A DNA stretch of 41,916 bases from Pseudomonadota bacterium (GCA_023433585.1 JAEZCL010000069.1:1-41916), one strand, 5' to 3'; positions 31,605 to 40,471 are shown, counted from the first letter of the stretch. Notes: generated from the letters alone by a model not told the origin. Numbers and translations: made by a program.

Positions 31605-33089
31605 ATGATGCGCGCGGATACATGGTTGAGGCCCGGTGACAATTGCTGGCGCGTAAGGCGCGCCGGGCGGTTCGCCGTGCTCATGGAGAACGCGGCCTAT
31701 TTCGACGCCCTGGCCTCGGCCCTGTCCAAGGCCCGGCGTTCCGTCGTGGTGCTGGGCTGGCAGTTCGATCCGCGCACACGTCTCAATCCCGAAACCCGGC
31801 CCGGCGACCGACAGGCCGAGATCGGCCATCTGCTGCGCATGATGATAAAGCAGAACCCGGAGCTGGACGTGCGGCTGCTGATCTGGAAGTCGCCCCTGCT
31901 GATCGCCGCCTCGCAGGGGTTCTTCCCGCAACGGGCCCAGCGCTGGTTCCGCCGCCGCACAGTGGATTTCCGCCTCGACAATCCCGGGCCGCTGGGCGCC
32001 TGCCATCATCAGAAGGTGGTGATCGTCGACGACGCGGTGGCGTTCTGCGGCGGCGGCGACATCGCCACGGACCGCTGGGATTCCGAGGAGCATCTGGACG
32101 GCGATCCCCGGCGGTGCACGCCGTCCGGCGCCATCTGTCCGCCCCGGCACGAGGTGATGTGCGTCATGGACGGCCCGGCCGCGCGGGCCTTGAGCGACCT
32201 GGCGCGGCGGCGCTGGTTCCGGGCGACGCGCGAGGCGGTCCTGCCGATCCGGGCGGATCATGATCCCTGGCCGGACGGCGTGGAGGCGGATCTGACGGAT
32301 GTCGAGGTCGGCGTGGCCCGCACCGACCCGGCCTGGGGCCGCCGCCCGCTGGTGCGGGAGAATCTGAGTCTGCACCTGGACGCCATCCGGCGGGCGCGGC
32401 GGCTGATCTATCTCGAGAACCAGTACGTCACCTCGCCGGTGATCGCCCAGGCCCTGGCCGAGCGGCTGAGGGAGCCCGACGGGCCAGAGGTTGTGATCGT
32501 CTCGACCGCCGAAAGCCCCAGTTGGTTCGACCGGCTGACCATGGACACGGCGCGCGCGGAGGTTCTGCGCCGTCTTGAGGCGGCGGACCTTCATGATCGC
32601 TTCACCGCCTTCTGTCCGCGCACCGAGGAGGGCGAACGGATCATCGTCCACTCCAAGGTCTCGATCATCGACGATGAGCTGGTGCGGATCGGCTCCACCA
32701 ATCTGAACAATCGCTCCCAGGGCTTCGACAGCGAATGCGACGTGGCGGCCGTGGCCGCGACCGATGAGGGGCGCGCCTTCGCCCGCCGTCTCAGGCGCCG
32801 GCTGATCGCTCATTTCCTGGGCATGGGGACCGAGGCCTATGCGGCGGCGGAGGACCTGTCCCCGTCGGTGGGCCGCGCGATTCTGTCCTTTGGCGGCGAC
32901 CGGATGATTCGGCTCGGCGTTCAGGCGCCGAGACGGCTGGACCGGATCATGGCCGAATGGCAGTTCGGCGATCCCCACGGCTCGGACGACGCCTGGTGGC
33001 CGTGGATGCGTCGGCGCAAGGGCTGGCCTCGTCTGGCTCAGTCGCCGGACGGCGGCGACACCTCGAAATCGATCGCCAGCGGCAGGTGA
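31605..33089 (+). CDS. Phospholipase D family protein (cardiolipin synthase-like)
   Basis: A ~494-residue protein with two HKD-type motifs: HHQKVVIVDDAVAFCGGGD at about residue 130-148 and HSKVSIIDDELVRIGSTNLNNRS near residue 348. Both have the His and Lys and the following acidic residue, so a complete bilobed active site is predicted. No signal peptide or membrane anchor is evident, unlike ClsA. Between the motifs is the segment YLENQYVTS typical of eukaryote-like PLDs. It may act as a phospholipase D or a phosphatidyltransferase. Its last 52 bases overlap the convergent EEP-family gene. Two adjacent ATGs (31605, 31608) are possible starts. Confidence 0.9.
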   Translation: MMRADTWLRPGDNCWRVRRAGRFAVLMENAAYFDALASALSKARRSVVVLGWQFDPRTRLNPETRPGDRQAEIGHLLRMMIKQNPELDVRLLIWKSPLLIAASQGFFPQRAQRWFRRRTVDFRLDNPGPLGACHHQKVVIVDDAVAFCGGGDIATDRWDSEEHLDGDPRRCTPSGAICPPRHEVMCVMDGPAARALSDLARRRWFRATREAVLPIRADHDPWPDGVEADLTDVEVGVARTDPAWGRRPLVRENLSLHLDAIRRARRLIYLENQYVTSPVIAQALAERLREPDGPEVVIVSTAESPSWFDRLTMDTARAEVLRRLEAADLHDRFTAFCPRTEEGERIIVHSKVSIIDDELVRIGSTNLNNRSQGFDSECDVAAVAATDEGRAFARRLRRRLIAHFLGMGTEAYAAAEDLSPSVGRAILSFGGDRMIRLGVQAPRRLDRIMAEWQFGDPHGSDDAWWPWMRRRKGWPRLAQSPDGGDTSKSIASGR

Positions 33090-33784
33090 TCCGAGGCCAT
33101 GCGCGCCAGGGGCGAGGCGCCGGTCCGCGCGCCCGTTACGCGCACCTCGGGGCTGACGAAGCAATGATCGATGCGGATGGCCGGAAAGCCCGAGGGAAAC
33201 GTCTTCAGGCTCGGCTTCAGGCCCAGTCGCCTTTGCGCATCGTCCAGTTTGCGGGCCAGGATCTGATAGGGGCGGGTGATCGAGGTGGCGTTGAAATCCC
33301 CGGTCAGGATCACCGGCCCGGTCATGTCCGGCGATGAGGCCCATTCCCGACCGATCAGGGCGGCGGCCTGCAGCCGCTGTTCGCGCGGGATCAGGCCCAG
33401 GTGCGTGTTGATGACGTTGATCTCGACCTCGTCGACCGTGATGAGGCTCCACAGGGCGCCGCGCGGCTCCAGCCCCCGCATGCGCGGCAGGGTGGGCAGG
33501 GCCGAGGCGCGCACGAGCTGTTCGGGCAGGCGCGTCAGGATGGCGTCGCCGTAAAGCTCCTTCTCCACCCGCACGGCCGGGTGAAACTGGAAGCTCATGT
33601 CCAGGCGCTCGGCGATGGCGTGGGCCTGATCCACCCCGCCGGTGCGCGCGCGGCCCACGTCCAGCTCCTGCAGGCAGACGATGTCCGGCTCCATGTCGGC
33701 GATGACGGCGGCGACCCGCGCCACGTCCAGCCGTCGATCCGCGCCGACGCAACGATGCACATTGTAGGTGAGAAGGCGGGGCAT
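33038..33784 (-). CDS. Endonuclease/exonuclease/phosphatase (EEP) family hydrolase
   Basis: A 248-residue metal-dependent hydrolase of the DNase I-like fold. Active-site motifs are LLTYNVHRCVG, VCLQELDVGRA, NVINTHLGL, VILTGDFNATS, RIDHCFVS and ASDHLPLAIDF, in the right order. Members include nucleases, sphingomyelinases and inositol phosphatases; the closeness to a phospholipase D gene makes a phospholipid-related substrate plausible but unproven. There is no signal peptide, so it is probably cytoplasmic. The 3' end overlaps the phospholipase D gene by 52 bases on the other strand. Confidence 0.9.
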   Translation of the reverse strand: MPRLLTYNVHRCVGADRRLDVARVAAVIADMEPDIVCLQELDVGRARTGGVDQAHAIAERLDMSFQFHPAVRVEKELYGDAILTRLPEQLVRASALPTLPRMRGLEPRGALWSLITVDEVEINVINTHLGLIPREQRLQAAALIGREWASSPDMTGPVILTGDFNATSITRPYQILARKLDDAQRRLGLKPSLKTFPSGFPAIRIDHCFVSPEVRVTGARTGASPLARMASDHLPLAIDFEVSPPSGD

Positions 33785-33850
33785 GAAGCCCGGACTATAG
33801 GCGGTCGGAATGAAGGTTTTGAGCCCGAAAAACGGCTGCGTTGGGACGAA

Positions 33851-34537
33851 TCAGAGTTCGACCAGCCGGTCCGGCAGCTCGTTGCGGTCGCTGGGCGCGG
33901 GCGGGAACCGTTCGGCCAGCACGCCGCCGACGAGGGCGACGGCGCGTTCATAGCCCTCGGCCGCGCGGTCCGCCTTCAGCCCCTGGGCCAGCGCCGCCAC
34001 GGCGTCCATCCACACCTCGGCGTCCACGGCCTGGTGAATGTTGCGGTCGGCGATGACCTCCACATGATGATCGGCCTCGCAGGCGAAGATCAGAACCCCG
34101 GTGCGGTTTCGGGTGGCATGCAGGCCGTGAGCCAGGAACTGGGCCATGGCCGCGCGTCGGCATCGGGCCGCGCGCAGGCTGCGCGGCGTCATCCAACGGC
34201 GCACGTTCGGAATGAGGCCGATCAGGCAAGTGGTGGAGAACACCAGCAGCTGTACGGCGGCGTAGGCCGCCAAGGCGGCGCCGACGGTGATCTCGGACGC
34301 CGCCAGGTGCGCCGCTGTCCATCCAGCCGAAAGGCCGGGCAGCCAGGCCGGGTTGAAGCCGAACGGCAGCATCAGCAGCGGCAGGGTCAGGGCCAGGCCC
34401 GCGGCCCAGGCCAGCACCGCGTCCGCATGGCTCGAGACCCGCCGCGCATAGACGCAGAAGATTTCGCCCGCCGTGGCCTTTTCCGCCTCGGCGATGGCGG
34501 CGGTGATGCGGGCGTGCTCTTCGGGGCCGAATTTCAT
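33851..34537 (-). CDS. TPM-domain membrane protein
   Basis: A 228-residue protein with a TPM domain split by membrane segments. The N-terminal part is ITAAIAEAEKATAGEIFCVYAR, followed by two hydrophobic stretches (AWAAGLALTLPLLMLPFGF and AALAAYAAVQLLVFSTTCLI). The second half of the domain resumes with RTGVLIFACEADHHVEVIADRNI. This is the architecture of the COG3762-type integral membrane proteins that accompany YgcG and LemA. It starts one base after the stop codon of the neighbouring TPM protein gene (34539). Function is not known. Confidence 0.85.
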   Translation of the reverse strand: MKFGPEEHARITAAIAEAEKATAGEIFCVYARRVSSHADAVLAWAAGLALTLPLLMLPFGFNPAWLPGLSAGWTAAHLAASEITVGAALAAYAAVQLLVFSTTCLIGLIPNVRRWMTPRSLRAARCRRAAMAQFLAHGLHATRNRTGVLIFACEADHHVEVIADRNIHQAVDAEVWMDAVAALAQGLKADRAAEGYERAVALVGGVLAERFPPAPSDRNELPDRLVEL

Positions 34538-34538
34538 C

Positions 34539-35345
34539 TCACCAGCCCCCGGAGGCGCCGCCGCCGCCGAAACTGCCGCCTCCGCCGCTGAAACCGCCCC
34601 CGAATCCACCCCCGAATCCGCCGCCCGATCCGCTTGCCGAGCCGCCTGACCCGCCGCGCGCGGCCTCGGCGGCCATCCACACCAGGATGGGGGTGAGCCC
34701 ATCGCGCCGCCGTCGTCCGCGCCGACCTGGCGCGCGGCCGGCCTGGATCGCCCCGATCGCCCCCAGGGCCAGGAACACGCCGACCACGATCAGCACGCTC
34801 CACAGCATGGTCGGCTCCGGCCGCTCCGCCTCCCGGGCGCGGGCCAGGGCCTCTTCGCGGTCCAGCGTCAGCTGGCCGATGATGGCGTCCACGCCCTGGG
34901 TGACGCCACGCTCGAAGCCGCCCGTGCGGAAGGCGGGTAGGATTTCGTCATGGATGATGCGGGCCGACAGGGCGTCGGTCAGGACCGGCTCCAGCCCGTA
35001 TCCCACCTCGATGCGGACCTTGCGTTCGTTCGGCGCCACGATCAGCAGTACGCCATTGTCCCGCCCTTCCTGGCCGATGCCCCAGGCCCGACCCAGCTGA
35101 TAGCCGTAGTCCTCGATGGGTCGACCCTCCAGGCTGTCGACCGTGACCACCACCAGTTGGTCGGACGTCTGGGCCTCCAGCGCCTCCAGCCGTTCGGTCA
35201 GGGCCGCCTCTCGCTCGGCGGTCAGCAGCCCCGCCTGATCCACGACCCGCCCGGTCAGCTCCGGAAACGCCTGGGCCGCCGCTCCGACCGCCGCCAGCCA
35301 GGCGACGGCCAGAACCACGGCCCATGTGAAGGATCGAAGGCTCAC
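34539..35345 (-). CDS. YgcG/TPM-domain protein with glycine-rich tail
   Basis: A 268-residue exported TPM-domain protein. A signal peptide covers residues 1-26 (WAVVLAVAWLAAVGAAAQA). The TPM domain follows (GRVVDQAGLLTAEREAALTERL, QLVVVTVDSLEGRPIEDYG, DNGVLLIVAPNERKVRIEVGYGLE), then a membrane segment (~residues 182-203), a short basic loop (APGRRGRRRRDG) and a tail that is nearly all Gly/Ser/Phe. The glycine-rich end is normal for this family. The 5' end overlaps the LemA gene by four bases (ATGA). It probably works with LemA at the envelope; the biochemical role is unsettled. Confidence 0.92.
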   Translation of the reverse strand: MSLRSFTWAVVLAVAWLAAVGAAAQAFPELTGRVVDQAGLLTAEREAALTERLEALEAQTSDQLVVVTVDSLEGRPIEDYGYQLGRAWGIGQEGRDNGVLLIVAPNERKVRIEVGYGLEPVLTDALSARIIHDEILPAFRTGGFERGVTQGVDAIIGQLTLDREEALARAREAERPEPTMLWSVLIVVGVFLALGAIGAIQAGRAPGRRGRRRRDGLTPILVWMAAEAARGGSGGSASGSGGGFGGGFGGGFSGGGGSFGGGGASGGW

Positions 35346-35980
35346 TGGCCGGCGGGCGGCGCCTGGCCTGCCGAGGCCGGCGGCGCGTCCAGATTGAAGT
35401 TCACCTGCGGCGCGGTCTGGGCCGCCTCGGTCGCCTCGAACGGCTGCATGGGCTCGGCGCCGCCGTGGAACGTGGAGGCCCAGATCACGCCGGGGAAGGT
35501 GCGAAGCTCGGTGTTGTAGTCGCGCACGGCCTCATTGTAGTCGCGCCGGGCGATGGCGATGCGGTTCTCCGCGCCCTCCAGCTGCGACTGAAGCTCGAGG
35601 AAATTCCGGTTGGACTGAAGCTGGGGATAGTTCTCCACCACCATCAGCAGCCGCGACAGGGCGCCGGCCAGTTCGGACTGGGATTCCTGGAACTGGGCCA
35701 TGGCCGCCGCGTCGTCGGGGCTGACGCTGACGGCCGTGGCGCGGGCGCGGGCCTCGATGACCTCGTTCAGGACGGTGCGTTCCTGCACCGCCGCCGCCTG
35801 GACAGTAGCGACCAGATTGGGGACCAGATCGGCGCGGCGCTGATACTGGCTCTGCACGTCGCCCCAGGCGGCGCGGGCGCGCTCTTCCTTCGTCGGGATG
35901 GCGTTGTAGCCGCATCCCGCCATGGCGGGCGTCAGGGCCAGAACGAGGACCGGTGCAAGCCAGGCGCGCTTCGATCTCAT
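35342..35980 (-). CDS. LemA family lipoprotein
   Basis: A 212-residue LemA protein. The N-terminus has a hydrophobic signal and a likely lipobox LTPAMAGCGYN with the lipidated Cys near residue 23. The family core is visible: NAIPTKEERARAAWGDVQSQYQRRADLVPNLV-type sequence around residue 26-57, then LMVVENYPQLQSNRNFLELQ and IAIARRDYNEAVRDYN, ending in TFPGVIWAS. The rest is a four-helix bundle. It forms an operon with two TPM proteins (4-base overlap, then a one-base gap), a grouping common in many bacteria. Role unknown; envelope-linked by its lipidation. Confidence 0.93.
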   Translation of the reverse strand: MRSKRAWLAPVLVLALTPAMAGCGYNAIPTKEERARAAWGDVQSQYQRRADLVPNLVATVQAAAVQERTVLNEVIEARARATAVSVSPDDAAAMAQFQESQSELAGALSRLLMVVENYPQLQSNRNFLELQSQLEGAENRIAIARRDYNEAVRDYNTELRTFPGVIWASTFHGGAEPMQPFEATEAAQTAPQVNFNLDAPPASAGQAPPAGQ

Positions 35981-36032
35981 CGCGGAATCTCCCGTTCGTC
36001 TGACCGGACTATTCCGCGAGACCGAACGTTCA

Positions 36033-36944
36033 TCAAGCGTCGGGGATCAGGGGGTCGAGGCCCGCCGCCCGACAGGCGCTGGTGTAGGTGTTCATCAGCA
36101 GGCACGCAATGGTCATGGGGCCCACGCCCCCCGGGACCGGCGTGATCGCCCCGGCGATCTGGACCGCTTCGGCGAAGGCCACGTCCCCCACCACTCGCGT
36201 CTTGCCCTGGGCCGCCTTTTCGGGATCGGCCGAAGGAACACGGTTGATGCCCACGTCGATCACCGTCGCGCCCGGCTTGATCCAGTCGCCCCGGATCATC
36301 TCGGGGCGGCCCACGGCGGCCACCAGGATGTCGGCGGTGCGGCACAGGGCCGGCAGGTCGCGGGTGCGCGAATGGGCGACGGTCACGGTGCAATTCTCGG
36401 CCAGCAGCAGCTGCGCCATGGGCTTGCCGACGATGTTGGAGCGCCCGACGATCACCGCGTTCAGGCCGCCGAGATCGCCCAGCCGGTCCTTCAGCAGCAT
36501 CAGACTGCCCAATGGGGTGCAGGGAACCAGCCCGGGCAGGCCCGTCGCCAGCCGTCCGGCGTTGACCACATGGAACACGTCCACGTCCTTGTCCGGGTCG
36601 ATGGCGCCCAGCACCACGCTGGAATCGATGTGGGCGGGCAGGGGCAGCTGGACCAGGATCCCGTGGATGCCGGGGTCCGCGTTCAGCTCGGCGATCAGGG
36701 CCAGCAGCGCGTCCTGGGTCGTCTCGGCGGGCAGACGGTGCGTATCGGAGCGCATCCCGGCCGCCAGGGTCCGTTCGCCCTTGTTGCGCACATAGATCTG
36801 GCTGGCCGGATCCTCGCCCACGATCACCACCGCCAGGCCCGGTTTCAGTCCATGGCGCGCCTGAAGATCGGTCACGGCGCGGGCGATGCGGTCAACCAGG
36901 CCCCCGGCGAACGCCTTGCCGTCGATCCGTTGTGCCTCGGCCAT
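36033..36944 (-). CDS. folD: Methylenetetrahydrofolate dehydrogenase/cyclohydrolase
   Basis: A ~303-residue bifunctional enzyme interconverting 5,10-methylene-, methenyl- and 10-formyl-tetrahydrofolate. The substrate region contains SQIYVRNKGERTLAAGM with the catalytic Lys of YVRNK, then GILVQLPLPAHID and DPDKDVDVFHVVN, and the nucleotide-binding GRSNIVGKPMAQLL. The KDVDxxH segment reads DVDVFH, where many homologues have DVDGFH; a natural variant. I chose the third of the ATG codons near 36950 (36944) because AGGG then has good spacing; 36950 and 36947 are alternatives. It is 52 bases upstream of lemA on the same strand. Confidence 0.95.
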   Translation of the reverse strand: MAEAQRIDGKAFAGGLVDRIARAVTDLQARHGLKPGLAVVIVGEDPASQIYVRNKGERTLAAGMRSDTHRLPAETTQDALLALIAELNADPGIHGILVQLPLPAHIDSSVVLGAIDPDKDVDVFHVVNAGRLATGLPGLVPCTPLGSLMLLKDRLGDLGGLNAVIVGRSNIVGKPMAQLLLAENCTVTVAHSRTRDLPALCRTADILVAAVGRPEMIRGDWIKPGATVIDVGINRVPSADPEKAAQGKTRVVGDVAFAEAVQIAGAITPVPGGVGPMTIACLLMNTYTSACRAAGLDPLIPDA

Positions 36945-36980
36945 CATCATCCCTGTCAGAAATCGTTTGCGACTGGCGAT

Positions 36981-37010
36981 TTACAGCCGCGCCGGATCGG
37001 CGTCTATGAT
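36981..37010 (+). promoter_or_regulatory. Candidate promoter of the PPC-repeat protein gene
   Basis: TTACAG (36981-36986) and TATGAT (37005-37010), 18 bases apart, lie 26 bases before the ATG at 37036. The -10 is good and the -35 is poor. AAGGGGGT just before the ATG is the ribosome binding site. This is the only AT-leaning stretch in the 91-base gap between folD and this gene. Confidence 0.35.
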
Positions 37011-37035
37011 CGGAGCGCAGACAAGGGGGTTCAAC

Positions 37036-38934
37036 ATGACGTCCATTCGCTTCCGCCTCGCCGCCGCCGGCGCCCTGGCGCTGATGACGGCCGCGCCAGC
37101 CATGGCCCAGGAAACGTTTCAGGAAACGTCCCAGGAAGCATTCCGGGAAACGCCCTGGCTGACCAGGGGTTCGCCGACCAGCGGCGTGCTCGAGGACGGC
37201 GACGAACGGAGCCGCCTCGCGTCCTGGAACGACGACGAATACCTCTATGACGACTATCTGATGCGGGCCGAGGCGGGTGAGCGATTCTCGGTCGCGCTGA
37301 GCTCCGGGGACTTCGATTCCTATCTCATTGTCTATCTGGACGGCTATCACGAGTGGGACCAGCCTCTGCTTGCCGATGATGACGGCGGGGGATACCCCGA
37401 CGCCCTGCTGCGTTTCACGGCCGAACAGGAAGGGCTTTATCGGGTCAGGGTGCGCGGCTTCGACGCGGCTTCCCGAGGCGCCTACACCCTGACGCTCCGC
37501 CAACGGCCCCCTGCGCCGCCGACGCCCGCGCCGGTCTCCATCGACGCGAGAGGCGAGGTCTCCGGCGAACTGACGCCGGGCGACGCCGAACTGGATCAGG
37601 AGGAATTGTACGACGCCTATCGCTTCCGAGGCCGCGCCGGCGAACGTGTCGACATCCGCCTGAACAGCGACGACTTCGACCCCATCCTGTATGTGGGCCG
37701 GGCTTCACGCGACGGCGGTTTCGAGGAGCTGGCCGTCAATGACGACAGCGGGGGCAGCCTGAATTCCCTCATCCGGTTCACCGTTCCCGAGACCGGCGAC
37801 TATGTGATCCGCGCCGCCGGCCTCTGGGCGGGCGCAGAGGGCGCCTATGTCCTGTCGCTGGCCGATTCGCCGCCGCCGCCCGTCCTGGCGTCTCTGGCCG
37901 TGGGTGACGAGGTCGCGGGCCAGTTGGGCGATGACGCCCCCCAGGATGCGAACGGGATCGGCTATGTCGGCTACGCCTTCCAGGCGAGAGCGGGGCAACG
38001 GGTCGCCTTCGCCATGACGTCGGACGACTTCGACAGCTATATCGAACTGGGCCGCGACGGTGCGTCCGGATATGAAGCCATCGCCTATGACGATGACGGC
38101 GCGGGCCAGGGCCTGAATTCGCGTCTGGTCCACACCTTCGCCGAAGGCGGGCGCTATGAGGTGCGGGCCCGGTCCTTCGGCGGTTGGGGAACGGGCGCCT
38201 ACACCCTGTCAGCGACCGAGGTGCAGCCCGATCCCGAACCGTCGCCCCTGTCGTTCGGACAGTCCGTTCAGGGCGAGATCACGGACGCCAGCGCCCAAGG
38301 CGATTCCGGCGGCCGTTTCGACGCCTATCGCTTCAACGGCGTCGAGGATCAGCGGGTGCAGATCGTCATGCGTTCGGGCGACTTCGACACCTATCTCTAC
38401 ATCGGCCGCGCGGACGGGGATTTCGAAGTCCTGGCCTCTGACGACGACGGCCTGGGCGAGGGGCTGAACTCCCGGCTGAATTTCACCCTGCCGGAGACCG
38501 GCGCCTATGTGGTGCGGGCCTCCTCGTTCGGGGGCGGCGGCCGGGGCCTCTATGCACTTGAGATGACCGACCGGGGCCCCGCGCCGGTGGCGGGCAGCCT
38601 GCTGATCGGCGCCACGGTGCGCGGCGCGCTGGACGAGAACGACAGCATGGCTCCGGGGGATTCCAGCTTCTACGACGACTACCGGTTCCAGGCCCGGTCG
38701 GGGGACCGGCTGCGGATCACCATGGTGTCCAACGAATTCGACGCCTTCCTGATGCTCGGGCGCGGCCTGGCTGATGAGTTCGAGGTTCTGGCCTCGGACG
38801 ACGACGGCCTGTCGGACACCAATTCCCTGATCGAGCACGAGATCAGCCAGTCCGGTTGGCACACGGTGCGCGCCAACAGCTATGCACCCGGCTCCACCGG
38901 CGCCTATGTCATCAGCATCGAGCGGCGGGAATAG
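37036..38934 (+). CDS. Secreted protein of five tandem PPC-like domains
   Basis: A 632-residue exported protein. Residues 1-24 are a signal peptide ending in AMA before Gln25. The whole remainder is five repeats of ~118 residues resembling bacterial pre-peptidase C-terminal (PPC) domains. Each has a DFDxYL-like strand (near residues 91, 212, 330, 448 and 565), an acidic turn such as ASDDDGLGEGLNS, a FTLPETGAYVVRA-like strand and a G-A-Y-x-L-S ending. No protease, lipase or other catalytic domain is attached, which is unusual because PPC domains normally accompany one. No membrane segment or sorting tail is seen. The acidic DDD turns could bind calcium. Function unknown: possibly a binding, adhesion or chaperone-like surface protein. 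Confidence 0.88.
   Translation: MTSIRFRLAAAGALALMTAAPAMAQETFQETSQEAFRETPWLTRGSPTSGVLEDGDERSRLASWNDDEYLYDDYLMRAEAGERFSVALSSGDFDSYLIVYLDGYHEWDQPLLADDDGGGYPDALLRFTAEQEGLYRVRVRGFDAASRGAYTLTLRQRPPAPPTPAPVSIDARGEVSGELTPGDAELDQEELYDAYRFRGRAGERVDIRLNSDDFDPILYVGRASRDGGFEELAVNDDSGGSLNSLIRFTVPETGDYVIRAAGLWAGAEGAYVLSLADSPPPPVLASLAVGDEVAGQLGDDAPQDANGIGYVGYAFQARAGQRVAFAMTSDDFDSYIELGRDGASGYEAIAYDDDGAGQGLNSRLVHTFAEGGRYEVRARSFGGWGTGAYTLSATEVQPDPEPSPLSFGQSVQGEITDASAQGDSGGRFDAYRFNGVEDQRVQIVMRSGDFDTYLYIGRADGDFEVLASDDDGLGEGLNSRLNFTLPETGAYVVRASSFGGGGRGLYALEMTDRGPAPVAGSLLIGATVRGALDENDSMAPGDSSFYDDYRFQARSGDRLRITMVSNEFDAFLMLGRGLADEFEVLASDDDGLSDTNSLIEHEISQSGWHTVRANSYAPGSTGAYVISIERRE
37108..37155 (+). repeat. 12-base tandem repeat after the signal peptide
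   Basis: Four consecutive 12-base units based on CAGGAAACGTYY encode QETF-QETS-QEAF-RETP, right at the predicted signal-peptide cleavage site of the PPC-repeat protein. The first two units are nearly identical; the last two have diverged. It is in frame, so copy-number changes would alter only the length of the mature N-terminus. Confidence 0.7.
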
Positions 38935-38938
38935 GCCG

Positions 38939-40471
38939 TCAGGCCAGCGCCACGCCCTCGGGGCATAACGAGGACAGCCGGCCCCGATCCACCACCTCGG
39001 CGGCGCTCTGGATGCAATCGGCGAAGTAGCGGTCGACGGGGATCGGCGTGACCACCGTGCGCAGCTGGTTCAGGGCCTGCTCCAGCGGAGCTGAGGATCT
39101 CAGCGGCCGGTGATGCTCGATCCCCTCGGCGGCGGCCAGCAATTCGACGGCCAGGATGTTCACCACATTGTCCGCCATGTCGCCCAGGCGCCGCGCGCCG
39201 TGGGTGGCCATCGACACATGGTCTTCCTGCCCGGCCGAGGTGGGGATGGTGTCCACCACCGCCGGATGGGCCAGCATCTTGTTTTCCGACGCCAAAGCCG
39301 CCGCCGTCACCTGGGCGATCATGAAGCCGGAGTTCAGGCCGGGATCGCGGGTCAGGAAGGCGGGCAGGCCGCTCATCTTCGGGTCGATCAGGATGGCCGT
39401 GCGGCGTTCGGACAGGCTGCCGATCTCGGCGATGCACAGGGCCAGTTGGTCGGCGGCGAAAGCCACCGGCTCGGCGTGGAAATTGCCGCCCGACAGCACG
39501 TCGCCCGTGTCGGGGAAGACCAGCGGATTGTCGGTGGCGGCGTTGGCCTCGATGACCAGGGTGCGGGCGGCGGCGCGCATCACGTCGAGGATCGCCCCCA
39601 TCACCTGGGGCTGGCAGCGGAAGGAGTAGGGATCCTGCACCCGTTCGCAGTCGTCACGGTGGCTGTCGCGGATGGCGCTGTCCGCCATCAGGGCGCGCAG
39701 GGCGGCGGCGGTGTCGATCTGGCCGGGCTGGCCGCGCAGGTCATGGATTCGGGCGTCGAACGGGGCATCCGAGCCTTTCAGGGCGTCTGTGGACAGGGCG
39801 CCGGTCACCAGAGCCGTGCGGAACAGGTTTTCGGCGCGGAACAGACCGACCAGGGCGAGCGCGGTCGAGCACTGGGTGCCGTTCAGCAGCGCCAGGCCTT
39901 CCTTGGCCGCCAGCGTCACGGGGGCGAGGCCGGCTTTCTCCAGCGCGATGTTCGCCGGTTCCCAGGCGTCTCCGGACCAGACCCTCTGGCGCGGTTCGCC
40001 GATCATGGCGGCGGCCAGGTGGGCGAGGGGCGCCAGGTCGCCCGAGGCGCCGACAGAACCCTTGGCCGGGATCAGCGGGACCAGCCCCCGGTTCAGCATC
40101 TCGGCCAGCAACTGCACCGTCTCGCGCCGCACGCCCGAGGCGCCGCGCGTCAGCGACGCGATCTTCAGCGCCATGATGAGGCGCACGGTCTGGTGAGGCA
40201 GGGCGTCGCCGACCCCGCAGGCGTGGGACAGCACCAGGTTCTTCTGCAGCGTCTCCAGGTCCGCGTCATTGATGCGGGTGTTGGCCAGCAGGCCGAAGCC
40301 GGTGTTGACGCCGTAAACGGTGCGGCCGCTGTCCACGATCCTGGCCACCGTCGCCGCGCCCTGGTCCAACAGGTCCAGGGCGGACGAGGCGATGGCGACC
40401 GGCGCGGGCTCCGTGGCCAGGGTGCGCAACTGATTAACAGTCAGCTTCTCGGCGCCGATCATGATGGTCAT
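38939..40471 (-). CDS. hutH: Histidine ammonia-lyase
   Basis: A 510-residue enzyme that converts histidine to trans-urocanate and ammonia, the first step of histidine breakdown. The MIO cofactor forms from Ala142-Ser143-Gly144 in GSVGASGDLAPLAHL; Ser143 matches the number in the Pseudomonas enzyme, which supports the ATG at 40471. The catalytic Tyr is in VYGVNTGFGLLA, and FHAEPVAFAADQ and DPYSFRCQPQVMG are also conserved. The start overlaps the hutU stop by one base (TGATG). The 3' end is four bases from the convergent PPC-repeat gene. Confidence 0.97.
   Translation of the reverse strand: MTIMIGAEKLTVNQLRTLATEPAPVAIASSALDLLDQGAATVARIVDSGRTVYGVNTGFGLLANTRINDADLETLQKNLVLSHACGVGDALPHQTVRLIMALKIASLTRGASGVRRETVQLLAEMLNRGLVPLIPAKGSVGASGDLAPLAHLAAAMIGEPRQRVWSGDAWEPANIALEKAGLAPVTLAAKEGLALLNGTQCSTALALVGLFRAENLFRTALVTGALSTDALKGSDAPFDARIHDLRGQPGQIDTAAALRALMADSAIRDSHRDDCERVQDPYSFRCQPQVMGAILDVMRAAARTLVIEANAATDNPLVFPDTGDVLSGGNFHAEPVAFAADQLALCIAEIGSLSERRTAILIDPKMSGLPAFLTRDPGLNSGFMIAQVTAAALASENKMLAHPAVVDTIPTSAGQEDHVSMATHGARRLGDMADNVVNILAVELLAAAEGIEHHRPLRSSAPLEQALNQLRTVVTPIPVDRYFADCIQSAAEVVDRGRLSSLCPEGVALA

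Noticed and set aside
34540..34670. GC-rich repetitive stretch as a DNA repeat or CRISPR-like array
   Set aside because: It simply encodes the Gly/Ser/Phe tail of the TPM protein, which is normal for the family; no spacer structure.
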